From assembly GCF_017874625.1 (NCBI RefSeq), contig NZ_JAGIKZ010000010.1:58911-122910 (forward strand): 64,000 nt of DNA. Reading direction: 5' to 3'. The stretch's first letter is position 1, and every line of letters starts with the position of its first letter. Of this stretch, positions 8,442 to 16,160 are shown in pieces. Source of the DNA: Cytobacillus eiseniae. GTDB lineage: Bacteria; Bacillota; Bacilli; Bacillales; Cytobacillaceae. Under the pieces are notes generated by a model. It was not told the origin of the DNA. It was given only the letters and a program-made list of their open reading frames with translations, and did not search any database. Both the position numbers and the translations under genes were made by a program.

Positions 8442-9221
8442 CTAACTTTTCTTTTCCTCTGCATCATCAAAGACAATTTCATACGCTGTTGCATCATACT
8501 CCACTTCTATTTCTGCCGAGCTTTGTAATATTGCTCTCGTATCATTTTCCATTTCAATTATATGTGAGGGCTTTGTATTAATGTATTTACTTAAATTCTC
8601 GACCAAATAAGCTTTATTATTCACAGGATTGGGCATCCATACCTTAATTTCACGAATTAAAAACGCAGAATCAACTTCATATGTAACAATATAAAATCGA
8701 TCATATTGTTTACTTATCTCTAGAGTATCTTTACTGTTGATTTGAACTACTTGCATATCTTCTAATAATTCTAGTTGCAATTGAGTAGATTGACCTATTT
8801 GGTGAGGAGGAATTACTTCTGGAAACTCAATAGATGAATTAATATTAGTTAAATTGGCCATAAAAGATGCTTTATTCGAACGAGTTCGGCCTTTCGCATC
8901 TTTTCCTTTGTCTACCGCATAAGGATCAAAATAACGGGCATTTTTAACTAAGAAAAGAACTTTATCATCCTTTAGTTGAAATTGAAGATATTGCCATGTT
9001 AGACCTGCCTTTGACAGACGCCCGGTCACACCATGTTTTTCACATTCCATCGCTACATGATGGTCAATGTGATTTCCTTTTACCCATGCATACGCACCAT
9101 GAACCTTTAATTCTCGTGCTTTCTCTCTTCGTACAGATAAATAATCCTTATAGCCTTCAATAATTCCATCAACAACGCTTATGTTAAGTTCCTGAGGTAA
9201 ATGAAATTGCTTCATCGTCAT
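8442..9221 (-). CDS. Unknown partner of the XRE-ImmA protein (DUF5986-like)
   Basis: About 259 residues, no signal peptide or membrane helix. I do not see a catalytic motif. An acidic C-terminus (about the last 25 residues) follows a domain with KYINTKPSHIIEMEND. The pairing and size recall DUF5986 proteins that accompany spr1629-type repressors, where this gene would be the effector or toxin, but that is inference from context. The frame opens at 9239; ATG at 9219-9221, 10 nt after GAGGAG, is the likelier start. First gene of a two-gene operon. Confidence 0.6.
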   Translation of the reverse strand: MTMKQFHLPQELNISVVDGIIEGYKDYLSVRREKARELKVHGAYAWVKGNHIDHHVAMECEKHGVTGRLSKAGLTWQYLQFQLKDDKVLFLVKNARYFDPYAVDKGKDAKGRTRSNKASFMANLTNINSSIEFPEVIPPHQIGQSTQLQLELLEDMQVVQINSKDTLEISKQYDRFYIVTYEVDSAFLIREIKVWMPNPVNNKAYLVENLSKYINTKPSHIIEMENDTRAILQSSAEIEVEYDATAYEIVFDDAEEKKS

Positions 9222-9412
9222 AACCAACACACTCCTCAATATTCATGGAAAATTAAATAAAAAATGATTTATATATATTATAATTAAAGTTGTTGTGACT
9301 TGAAAGAGTTATATTTTAATTTTTATAGATATTAAAATACTAGTTTCAAAGATTTGCCCCTTTCATGTAAAGCCATTCATAATGAGCCTAGAACTAGTTA
9401 TTAACACAAACA

Positions 9413-9443
9413 AAAATCTCCATTTTCAAGGAAAATGAAGATT
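9413..9443. terminator. Hairpin terminator-like element
   Basis: AAATCTCCATTTTC (9413-9426) pairs with GAAAATGAAGATTT (9430-9443) with one mismatch, followed by TCTTC and A/T-rich DNA. It lies past the end of the permease relic. Confidence 0.5.
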
Positions 9444-9500
9444 TCTTCAAAAAACATATACACCTAAACTAGGCGAAGTGAAATTGAACTGTTATAGAAC

Positions 9501-9731
9501 TTAGAACGCTTTTCGCTGATAAATGCTTGAAGTGATCATCCAGGAGATTAGATAGATTGCCATAATAATAAGTGTCACTCCTGTATATAATGCCATCATG
9601 GATAAACTAGCAAAAAAATCAGTTATGGGAGTTAAGTGTTCAGCGCTAAACGATGCACTTGGCTGCGTGACCCATGATAATGAGTTAAAGCTAATGAGAA
9701 TGACTTTTGTAATGTAACTTGGTTTAAAATA
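9501..9731 (-). pseudogene. 3' fragment of an ABC-2 permease gene, duplicate of 13632-13860
   Basis: About 230 bp that aligns without obvious gaps to the last 76 codons of the permease gene at 13632-14237, at roughly 80% identity by eye, sharing the TAA stop position. The copy starts abruptly and has no upstream part. The interval 9732-9860 that follows holds no recognisable gene. It is a relic of a paralogous operon or of a segment duplication. Confidence 0.8.
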
Positions 9732-9861
9732 TCAGATAATCTTTCAAGTTGTCTATTAATTTGCCATTGCATGTATTATTCTCGTAACGTGCTCCAACCT
9801 CTAACAACTAATTCATCACAGTGTTTCTGCACAAGGACGACGACTACCTTCAAACATAACA

Positions 9862-9888
9862 AAAGCCCCTCTATAATGAAGGGCTATT
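9862..9888. terminator. Terminator of the matrixin-lipoprotein operon
   Basis: AGCCCCT (9864-9870) and AGGGCT (9880-9885) form a short stem overlapping the stop of the minus-strand lipoprotein gene, followed by TTTTGTT on that strand. Confidence 0.6.
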
Positions 9889-10480
9889 TTATTTTATTTT
9901 TAACTTCTTCAACAGATAATTCTTTATCTTTCTCTATATAATGAACATATTTCCCATTGTTACTTTCCCATTTTCCATGTGCTACAGTTCTAAAATATTG
10001 ATCAGCGTTGAAACCAGTCGGTACCTTTGACTTTTCTTCAAGACTAGTTAAGAAAAGCAATACTTGTTCTCCTTCAGTGTAATGTGGTGATTCAGTGAAA
10101 TATTGGAAAATCCTTCCGTCCTCTAATTCTGTCATCCCTCCATATCTTCTTATAACGATTTCATCTTTTGGGTTGCCTTTTAATGTTTCACTAACTTCTA
10201 TCACGACATTCGTATAGTTCATTTCAATCCCATCTTCTTCTGTATACTCAGAATCAGATACTTCTTTTACAATTCCTTCAATAATATAAGAAGAATTATA
10301 TAACTCCTTAATATTTAGTTCAGGCAAGCTTCCTGAACCATGTGATACATATGCACCTTCTAGTTCTTTCATATGAGTAGACTTTTTATCCTCAAATGTA
10401 TTCTCACTATTATTACTATTGCATGCAGTAACAATGAATGTTAAGGCTAAAATAGAAACTATTCCAATTATTCGTTTCAT
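9884..10480 (-). CDS. Lipoprotein of unknown function
   Basis: 198 residues with a lipoprotein signal (FIVTACNS, Cys at about residue 20). The mature part is a beta-rich region with NVVIEVSETLKGN and a GG-containing strand (RRYGGMTEL), seen in uncharacterised Bacillus lipoproteins. No enzyme motif. Strong AGGAGG start signal. It lies 16 bp downstream of the matrixin gene, so they are probably co-transcribed and both act at the cell surface. Confidence 0.65.
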   Translation of the reverse strand: MKRIIGIVSILALTFIVTACNSNNSENTFEDKKSTHMKELEGAYVSHGSGSLPELNIKELYNSSYIIEGIVKEVSDSEYTEEDGIEMNYTNVVIEVSETLKGNPKDEIVIRRYGGMTELEDGRIFQYFTESPHYTEGEQVLLFLTSLEEKSKVPTGFNADQYFRTVAHGKWESNNGKYVHYIEKDKELSVEEVKNKIK

Positions 10481-10496
10481 TTAATATACCTCCTCA

Positions 10497-11060
10497 TTAA
10501 TATATTGATTTAATACCCTCAATGTCATGTGAATGCAGTGATGTCTTAACATCAGTATATGTATAATACATAACATGATTTCTAGTGTCTGGAATTAATG
10601 ACCAACCAACATGATCTAAGCCCAATGCATGACCAATTTCATGTAAAGCCACTGTTTGAATATGATATCCACTACCACTTGAAGAAGTAGTCCACGTCAT
10701 ATTCTGATTAAATAAGATTCTAACGCTTTCAATAGTATTACCAGTTCCTGAAACTATAGCTACTGCAATTTCATCATTTGGAAAATGACTAGATGCTCTA
10801 CTGTACTCAAAATGAATGCCCGCACTTGTGCTATACTGCCTTTGAGTATTCATTGGAATTTGATTAAACCATGTTCTCATGGCACTTGTGATAGGTGTGT
10901 CAAATGTTGTTGGCAAACTAGAATTATTAATATAGAAATTTACATATCCAGCGTTCCACTTCTTTCCTGTGGTATTAAAATGACCACTTGCTTGGTTCGG
11001 AACAGACAATAACGATATTATAAATATTAGACTAGTTGCTATTGTAAACCACTTTTTCAT
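10497..11060 (-). CDS. Secreted matrixin-family zinc metalloprotease
   Basis: 187 residues starting at ATG 11058-11060 behind AGGGG; the frame opens at 11075. N-terminal signal peptide (about residues 1-25). Catalytic zinc site HEIGHALGLDH (about residues 142-152), the extended HExxHxxGxxH motif of metzincins, with a Met-turn candidate VMYYTYTD. There is no recognisable propeptide cysteine switch. It should be exported and degrade proteins outside the cell. First gene of an operon with the lipoprotein gene, and next to the PlcR/PapR-like locus, which in B. cereus controls secreted proteases. Confidence 0.85.
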   Translation of the reverse strand: MKKWFTIATSLIFIISLLSVPNQASGHFNTTGKKWNAGYVNFYINNSSLPTTFDTPITSAMRTWFNQIPMNTQRQYSTSAGIHFEYSRASSHFPNDEIAVAIVSGTGNTIESVRILFNQNMTWTTSSSGSGYHIQTVALHEIGHALGLDHVGWSLIPDTRNHVMYYTYTDVKTSLHSHDIEGIKSIY

Positions 11061-11132
11061 CTTTTTTCCCCTCACTTATTTTATACTTTGAGAATAATAC
11101 ACAACAATAATATACAAAAATGAATATTAATC

Positions 11133-11148
11133 TATGAAGATTTACTAT
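11133..11148 (-). promoter_or_regulatory. Possible degenerate PlcR box upstream of the matrixin gene
   Basis: On the minus strand this reads ATAGTAAATCTTCATA. Against the published B. cereus PlcR box TATGNAN4TNCATA it keeps 7 of 10 fixed positions, with one half-site complete. It lies about 75 bp upstream of the matrixin start. Weak evidence alone. Confidence 0.25.
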
Positions 11149-11280
11149 TTTTTCATTCGATCTTCATTGTTCTTCTAGATATTTCAAAAAAACAATATAA
11201 TTCTAGTTATAAAGTTATTTAACGATTAATCTTTGTATTTTCTCATTTAATAGAAAAACCATAAATTCGAAGGGTTTCTA

Positions 11281-11425
11281 TTATTGTACTCGTCCTTTTA
11301 AGACCAAGTTAATATATCCGTCATCAAAATTTATATATTTCTGAATTCCGTTTACTTTGGTATAATATTTACACCAACTCACATCACCCCTTTTACACTC
11401 TTTTAAAGGTTTCGGATTTCCATAA
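11281..11425 (-). other. Possible short ORF downstream of the PapR-like gene
   Basis: The frame continuing past the PapR-like gene in another phase encodes about 33 residues if started at a GTG (SWCKYYTKVNGIQKYINFDD and onwards), ending in TAA at 11281. The longer frame to 11505 overlaps the PapR-like gene and is unlikely. The DNA may simply be the 3' region of that transcript. Confidence 0.2.
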
Positions 11426-11551
11426 CTAGTGTTCAAATGGTAGTTCCTGAATAGTAGGGATGTTACTTTCTTCGGAAGATGATGTTGATTGATAATTGAA
11501 TACAAGAAGTAAACCTAGTGTTAACAATGAGATAACAAATTTTTTAAACAT
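11426..11551 (-). CDS. PapR-like quorum-sensing pro-peptide ending LPFEH
   Basis: 41 residues, too short for usual gene calling. ATG (11549-11551) lies 9 nt behind AGGAGGG. Residues 1-18 are a signal-peptide-like stretch (MFKKFVISLLTLGLLLVF), followed by a polar acidic region and the C-terminus QELPFEH. B. cereus-group PapR is a 48-residue exported precursor whose last residues are the pheromone, with pherotypes ending LPFEF, MPFEF, VPFEF or LPFEH. Size, layout and the terminal PFEH agree. The gene is divergent from a PlcR-like XRE-TPR gene, 229 bp away, whereas B. cereus papR lies downstream of plcR. By analogy the peptide would be exported, trimmed outside, and re-imported by an oligopeptide permease. 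Confidence 0.8.
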   Translation of the reverse strand: MFKKFVISLLTLGLLLVFNYQSTSSSEESNIPTIQELPFEH

Positions 11552-11630
11552 TTAAACTTTCCCTCCTAAAGTTGTTGTCTATAATCATAATATAATATTT
11601 CTTTTTTCTTTGATTTTCTTAAAATCGCTT

Positions 11631-11701
11631 ATAATAGCTTGAAAATCCACTAAATAAGCTATAATCCATCTATTATTAGTAATTTTATGAAAATAGGAAT
11701 A
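11631..11701. promoter_or_regulatory. Intergenic control region between PapR-like and PlcR-like genes
   Basis: Two candidate operator elements lie in the divergent interval. One is an imperfect inverted repeat, ATAATAGCTT (11631-11640) with AAGCTATAAT (11656-11665). The other is TATGAAAATAGGAATA (11686-11701), which keeps 8 of 10 fixed positions of the PlcR box. Autoregulation by PlcR is known in B. cereus; here it is inference. Confidence 0.35.
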
Positions 11702-11780
11702 TTCAATATAATTCCTGATTCTCTAGAAGAGCTAATAACTATGAATTCTATATAAACAGTTGTATTTTGGAGGGAATCTT

Positions 11781-12056
11781 ATGAATGGGAATTTAATAGG
11801 ATTAGAACTGAGAAGATTAAGAGAAGATTATGGATTAACCCAAGCGCAACTTTGTGAAGGTATTTGCCATCAGTCTATGTTAAGTAAAATTGAAAAGGGT
11901 GAAACATATCCTTCAGCTCCAATTTTGTATAAAATCACTCAAAAACTTGATGTTGATATGGAATATTTTTTTGTTAGTTCGACTATTGAAAATTATGATT
12001 ATATCAAAGAGGCTATTAACATAATTAGAAGAGAAGTGAGAAAAAAAACTATATGA
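11781..12056 (+). CDS. PlcR-like regulator, N-terminal XRE part (split gene)
   Basis: 91 residues from ATG 11781 (GGAGGG upstream). XRE helix-turn-helix: LRRLREDYGLTQAQLCEGIC then HQSMLSKIEKGETYPS (about residues 7-43), very close to the PlcR arrangement (GLTQKQLSENICHQS). The linker LDVDMEYFFVSS also matches PlcR layout. The frame ends at TGA (12054-12056) right after an A8 tract (12041-12048). One extra A would join it to the next frame and give a normal PlcR-sized protein of about 295 residues. Either a frameshift mutation, slippage expression, or two coupled proteins (ATGA overlap). Confidence 0.8.
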   Translation: MNGNLIGLELRRLREDYGLTQAQLCEGICHQSMLSKIEKGETYPSAPILYKITQKLDVDMEYFFVSSTIENYDYIKEAINIIRREVRKKTI

Positions 12057-12670
12057 AGGTCAAAGAAATTATAGAGTTTGAAGAAAAAAATCATACCTTT
12101 GATAAATCCATTGAATTAAGACAATTCGTTTTATGGAATAAAGGAATTTCACTTTACTATGTAGATAATGACTCTGCACTGGCAATAAAAATATTGAAAG
12201 AAGCTCTAAGTCTCAATTCTTCTATATCCAAAATAGTTCATAACTATTCAGAACGAGAATTTGAAATATTGAATACCTTAGCCGTCATATATTCAGAGAT
12301 TAATGAAAATGAGAGATCCATAGATTACTTTTTTGAAGCGAAAAATAAAGTAAGAAGAAAACATTTTAAAGACGAAAAAATACTAATAAGAATTGATTAT
12401 AATATGGCAAAAGTGCTAACAAGGCTTAATAGATACAAGGAATCTATTAATATATGTAAGGAAGGAATAGAAAAATGTATATTGAATTCTAGTATGTATT
12501 TATATGGAGAACTGACTTATCAAATTGGACATAATTTCGAATTGTCTGGATACTGTAATAAAGCGAAAAAATATTATGAGGAATCTTTAAGTATATTTAA
12601 GCTAAAACAGGATGATAATTTTAAAGAATATATTGAAAAGAGAATTGAACAGCTTTTTATTACAAAATAA
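12053..12670 (+). CDS. PlcR-like TPR peptide-receptor part (split gene)
   Basis: 205 residues, helical TPR repeats: FEILNTLAVIYSEINENERSIDYFFEA, IRIDYNMAKVLTRLNRYKESINICKEGIEKC and LTYQIGHNFELSGYCNKAKKYYEESL. In PlcR the matching TPR domain binds the PapR peptide in its groove and mediates dimerisation. The ATG overlaps the preceding stop as ATGA with no convincing Shine-Dalgarno of its own, so if translated separately it depends on coupling. It lacks any DNA-binding domain of its own. No gene follows closely. Confidence 0.75.
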   Translation: MKVKEIIEFEEKNHTFDKSIELRQFVLWNKGISLYYVDNDSALAIKILKEALSLNSSISKIVHNYSEREFEILNTLAVIYSEINENERSIDYFFEAKNKVRRKHFKDEKILIRIDYNMAKVLTRLNRYKESINICKEGIEKCILNSSMYLYGELTYQIGHNFELSGYCNKAKKYYEESLSIFKLKQDDNFKEYIEKRIEQLFITK

Positions 12671-13147
12671 CATGCAAAAATATGAATCTAGTAGTAATTT
12701 TTTTATTACATTCAAATATTAGAACTATTTAATTATTACATCAAAAGATCAGAGTTTTACCACTACATTTTAATTTTCCAGTAACAGGGTACTGTAAAGG
12801 GAAATGCACTGTTCTACACTTTTTATCGTAGGAATACAATTTAGAGCAAGTGTAAATGCGGTTTTACGCCATATTGATACTATCGATTAATTAACTTTTC
12901 ATGCAAACTTAGCTACCAACACTATAGAAGGTAAATGCGAAAAGTAACATTGAATCTAGCATAGTTGTTATCCTCCTTTCTTCCAAAAGGCAAAACCCTC
13001 TATTCCATTAGCATAAAGCTAAGAAATAGGGGTTTTCCTTTTTAAAATGTTTATTTTCAGCATGCTTATACTGCATAATATTACTTTATCATAAATTATA
13101 TTATTTTCTAATGATAATTAATTAACTCAACACTCAACTTTCGCACA
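12671..13147. other. Gene-free interval with one terminator
   Basis: About 480 bp, A/T-rich. The only clear element is a terminator-like stem, AAAACCC(12992-12998) with GGGGTTTT (13029-13036) and TCCTTTTT after it. No supported ORF on either strand. Confidence 0.5.
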
Positions 13148-13640
13148 CTAAAATAGGTAGATATTGATATAATTAGGTAAGCTTGTTATCCAATGCTGTA
13201 GTTGACAATGAATTAACTTTTGAATTCTTTTGTTACTTACTTTTAGGACATCTTGATGAAGCACGAGTAACTGCCCTAGTGCGACCACCCAATCGAGATC
13301 ATTAATTTCATCACAATGATCATAAAACAGTCCACCTAAATTCCACTGTTCTGCTGTTCTACAACGGCTGCCAGGAAAGTAAATGTATCTAGTAAAGACG
13401 ATTGTGATATGATAAATTAAGAAGTCATACGAACGACCTTGAAACTTCGTTTGTAGCTTTAATAAAGATTTTGTTGTTTTGAAAATGACTTCAATATCCC
13501 ACAAACTCCATAGATACGAATGATTTCTAGTTCACTTAGCTTGAGCTGTAATCTATACATAAAATAGCTAACCATTCATTTTTTTTATTACGATTACGGA
13601 TAAATACAATTTTAACTGGAATGCCATTGGCTTAGAACAC
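13148..13640 (-). pseudogene. IS4-family transposase relic (3' part, frameshifted)
   Basis: The open part (13148-13504) encodes WDIEVIFKTTKSLLKLQ, matching the WxIExFFKxxK region around the catalytic Glu of IS4-type DDE transposases, then GGLFYDHCDEINDLDW and a QLQHWITSLPNYI tail. Upstream, GIPVKIVFIRNRNKKNEWLAI and LSELEIIRIYG appear in other frames, so at least two frameshifts interrupt it. The first part of the gene is missing; the relic abuts the permease stop codon. Non-functional. Confidence 0.85.
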
Positions 13641-14237
13641 TTTTCGCTGATAAATGCTAGTAGTAATTATCCAAGAGATCAGATAGATTGCCATAATAAT
13701 AAGGGTCACTCCCGTATATAATGCGGTCATGGATAAGCTGGCAATAAAATCCGTTATTGCTGTTAAGTGTTCAGTTATAAACTGTGCAATAGGTTGCGCA
13801 GCCCATGATAAGAGGATAAAGCTAATGAGAATGACTGTTGTAATGTAACCTGGTTTAAAAATTTGAAATAACGGAAAGGTGAATGCAGCAAATAACAAGA
13901 ACAAACCACTGCCAATTGCAATATCAGTTAGCGTAAATGGTTTATTAAAAATAAATAATGCTAAACTTGTCACACCAATGGACAAAAGCATATAAAAAAT
14001 AGCTCCAAGATAGCGAGATGCGATAATTTCTATTCGTGTGTAAGGCAAGGAATTTAATAATATATTGGTCTCTGCTTTTTCATCATAAGCATATGTGTTA
14101 AAAGGAATAAAAATACTGGCAACCAGAAAAACTAAAACTGGAGATGCACCCATGATAACAAAGACTAAGATAAAAGGAATAAAGAACAATAGCTGCCACT
14201 TCTGAAGTATGACATCACGTCTGATTAAATTAAACAT
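13632..14237 (-). CDS. ABC-2 type permease
   Basis: About 201 residues from ATG 14235-14237, which overlaps the end of the ATPase gene by 8 bp; the frame opens further upstream within that gene. Six hydrophobic segments are visible from residue 14 onwards. FNTYAYDEKAETNILLNSLPYTR between helices 2 and 3 is a typical loop of the YtrC/BcrB-like permeases. With the ATPase it would form an exporter of unknown substrate. A diverged copy of its last 76 codons lies at 9501-9731. Confidence 0.8.
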   Translation of the reverse strand: MFNLIRRDVILQKWQLLFFIPFILVFVIMGASPVLVFLVASIFIPFNTYAYDEKAETNILLNSLPYTRIEIIASRYLGAIFYMLLSIGVTSLALFIFNKPFTLTDIAIGSGLFLLFAAFTFPLFQIFKPGYITTVILISFILLSWAAQPIAQFITEHLTAITDFIASLSMTALYTGVTLIIMAIYLISWIITTSIYQRKVF

Positions 14238-15096
14238 GCTGTACGCCCCCTTTAAAGTAGTACATAATATCTTCCAGAGACGCACGTTCAATGACAACAG
14301 TGTCCCCAAACGTATTTTTTACTGCTTGAATATTTTTAGTTAGTGCTTCAAATCCTGTTGATGCACGATGAACATGAACAAAAGCCTTTTCCGTGTCTCT
14401 ATCTAGAAGATCCAAGCCACCTTTAACAAGCGCATAGTTTTCAGCTACGTCATGAATTGACTGATTAAATACTAATTCTCCATTTTGCATAAAAGCGATA
14501 TAATCAGCAATCCGATCTAAATCTGTTGTAATATGTGTCGAGAAGAAAATGGTACGATTCCCATCAATCATCAATTCTTGTAAAAGATTTAACAACTCTC
14601 TTCTAAAAATAGGATCTAAGCCAGCTGTCGGCTCATCCATAATAATCAGCTCTGCTTGATGTGATAGCGCAATTGCCAATGACGCTTTCATTTGCATCCC
14701 TTTTGAGAAGGTTTTCATCGACTTATTAATAGGCAATTCGAATTTTTCAATATATTGATGAAACACTTTATCATCCCAATGTTTGTATGCTGGTGCTACA
14801 ATGCGTTTTATATCTTTTAAATTCAGTCCTTCAAAAAAGACATTGCCATCGTACACAAACCCAATGCGCTCTTTGATCGCCTTCTCGTGTTTCTTATAAT
14901 CCAATCCGAAAAGATTAATTTCTCCAGCATCTGGCCTTAATAGATTCATAATCATTTTTATTGTTGTAGATTTACCAGCGCCATTAGCACCAATGAATCC
15001 CGTTACATAACCTTGCTTCACTTGTAAATTCATATTATTTACAGAAAAACCTTTAAATTTTTTTGTGACATTTTTTAATTCCACAATATTTTCCAT
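14230..15096 (-). CDS. ABC transporter ATP-binding protein (YtrB/BcrA-like)
   Basis: About 288 residues from ATG 15094-15096 (AGGAG upstream). Walker A GANGAGKSTT (about 37), a degenerate signature region FSKGMQMKASLAIAL (about 135), Walker B ELIIMDEPTAGLDP (about 155) and switch His in FFSTHITTD. A C-terminal extension of about 70 residues is usual for this subfamily. Second gene in a GntR-ATPase-permease operon; GntR stop and ATPase start are only a few bases apart. Confidence 0.9.
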   Translation of the reverse strand: MENIVELKNVTKKFKGFSVNNMNLQVKQGYVTGFIGANGAGKSTTIKMIMNLLRPDAGEINLFGLDYKKHEKAIKERIGFVYDGNVFFEGLNLKDIKRIVAPAYKHWDDKVFHQYIEKFELPINKSMKTFSKGMQMKASLAIALSHQAELIIMDEPTAGLDPIFRRELLNLLQELMIDGNRTIFFSTHITTDLDRIADYIAFMQNGELVFNQSIHDVAENYALVKGGLDLLDRDTEKAFVHVHRASTGFEALTKNIQAVKNTFGDTVVIERASLEDIMYYFKGGVQHV

Positions 15097-15100
15097 CTTT

Positions 15101-15472
15101 TCACTCCTCATATAAAATTTTCATTAATTGCTGCAGTTCATCAAGTGATAGCCCCATTTCTCTGCCGTTCGTTATGACCGCACTCAACTGTTCCTCAATG
15201 ACCTTCAGCTTCTTTTCTCTGATGACCTCTAAGTTTTGCTCAGCAACAAAGGAACCTTTTCCGACAATGGAATAGATAAAGCCTGCCTTCTCCAATTCCT
15301 CATAGGCTCGTTTCGTCGTAATTACACTAATTTGTAAATCCTTAGCGAGTTTTCGCATGGAAGGGATTGCTTCCCCTTCCTGTAAATCTCCTGTTAAAAT
15401 TAATGATTTAATTTGACTCGTAATTTGTTCATAAATTGGCTCCTTTGAACCGTTGGAAATAATTATTTGCAT
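15101..15472 (-). CDS. GntR-family (YtrA subfamily) repressor
   Basis: 123 residues: GntR winged helix (EPIYEQITSQIKSLI, then AIPSMRKLAKDLQISVITTKRAYEELEKAGFI) with a short C-terminal helix instead of a ligand-binding domain, which defines the YtrA subgroup. In B. subtilis such regulators repress their own ABC operon and respond to cell-envelope stress or antibiotics. First gene of the operon; a candidate operator lies just upstream. Confidence 0.88.
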   Translation of the reverse strand: MQIIISNGSKEPIYEQITSQIKSLILTGDLQEGEAIPSMRKLAKDLQISVITTKRAYEELEKAGFIYSIVGKGSFVAEQNLEVIREKKLKVIEEQLSAVITNGREMGLSLDELQQLMKILYEE

Positions 15473-15576
15473 ACCAAAACCTCTTCATTATTTATTTAAA
15501 ACACACTTGACATCATTTCCTGTACTACAGCTTTAGGAATATGTCATTGACTATATTTTTCTCCATTTCTCCATAT

Positions 15577-15601
15577 AATGTATATATACTATAAATACAT
15601 T
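15577..15601 (-). promoter_or_regulatory. Candidate GntR/YtrA operator
   Basis: AATGTAT (15577-15583) and ATACATT (15595-15601) form a perfect 7-bp inverted repeat with an 11-bp A/T spacer, about 105 bp upstream of the GntR start. YtrA-type operators are palindromes of similar A/T-rich type. Inference from position and symmetry. Confidence 0.45.
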
Positions 15602-15743
15602 ATATACACATATAGATTATTGTGCAACTGCTTTTATTTAAATGGCTCTGTTATTATTCACTGTTGACTGTTGCGTATGTATGAGGGTTCATTGACGGAG
15701 GATTTCCTCCCAATTTATAAAGAGAAAGCTAAAGTTGCAGAAA

Positions 15744-15934
15744 TATAAGCGGAGAAATTCCGGTTAATATAAATAAGGAAGCTAAAAAGGAGAATATAAG
15801 CGGAAAAATTCCGGTTAACTGCTCTAAATAAGACAAAATCCATAGATTTAAAGCAAATAAGCGGAATTTTTCCGCCTATTTTTAAGGAAATAGCGTTATT
15901 TCCTACTTTAGCCGGAGTTTTTCCGCTTATTTTT
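15744..15934. repeat. Cluster of four AATAAGCGGA palindromic repeats
   Basis: Copies at 15744-15766, 15795-15817, 15855-15882 and 15909-15934, each based on TAAGCGGAATTTTTCCGCTTA, the first two with CCGGTTA right arms. They occupy most of an otherwise gene-free interval (15473-16160). Related copies are at 7054-7080 and 19672-19862. Confidence 0.85.
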
Positions 15935-16160
15935 TAAACATAGTAAAATCAACATTCCGTTTTAATAAAGCCATTTAAATTGTAAGAGATTTTAAATCTA
16001 CAAGGAGAGAAAAAAAACGAAGAGGAGAATTTCACTTGAACAAACATGCAAATCTAGCCTGCAATAAGTGCTTTTAAATGATACGATTAAGCTTGATGTA
16101 TTGCATGAGATTCATAGATAATTAGGGGCTCTTGCATTTCTAACTTAGGGGGACGCACAA

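Noticed and set aside
9732..9860. Transposase remnant next to the permease fragment
   Set aside because: Short frames gave no recognisable motif, so no identity is claimed.
11281..11505. 74-codon ORF as a real gene
   Set aside because: Its first third lies inside the PapR-like gene in another frame and it has no ribosome site; only the last part is listed, at low confidence.
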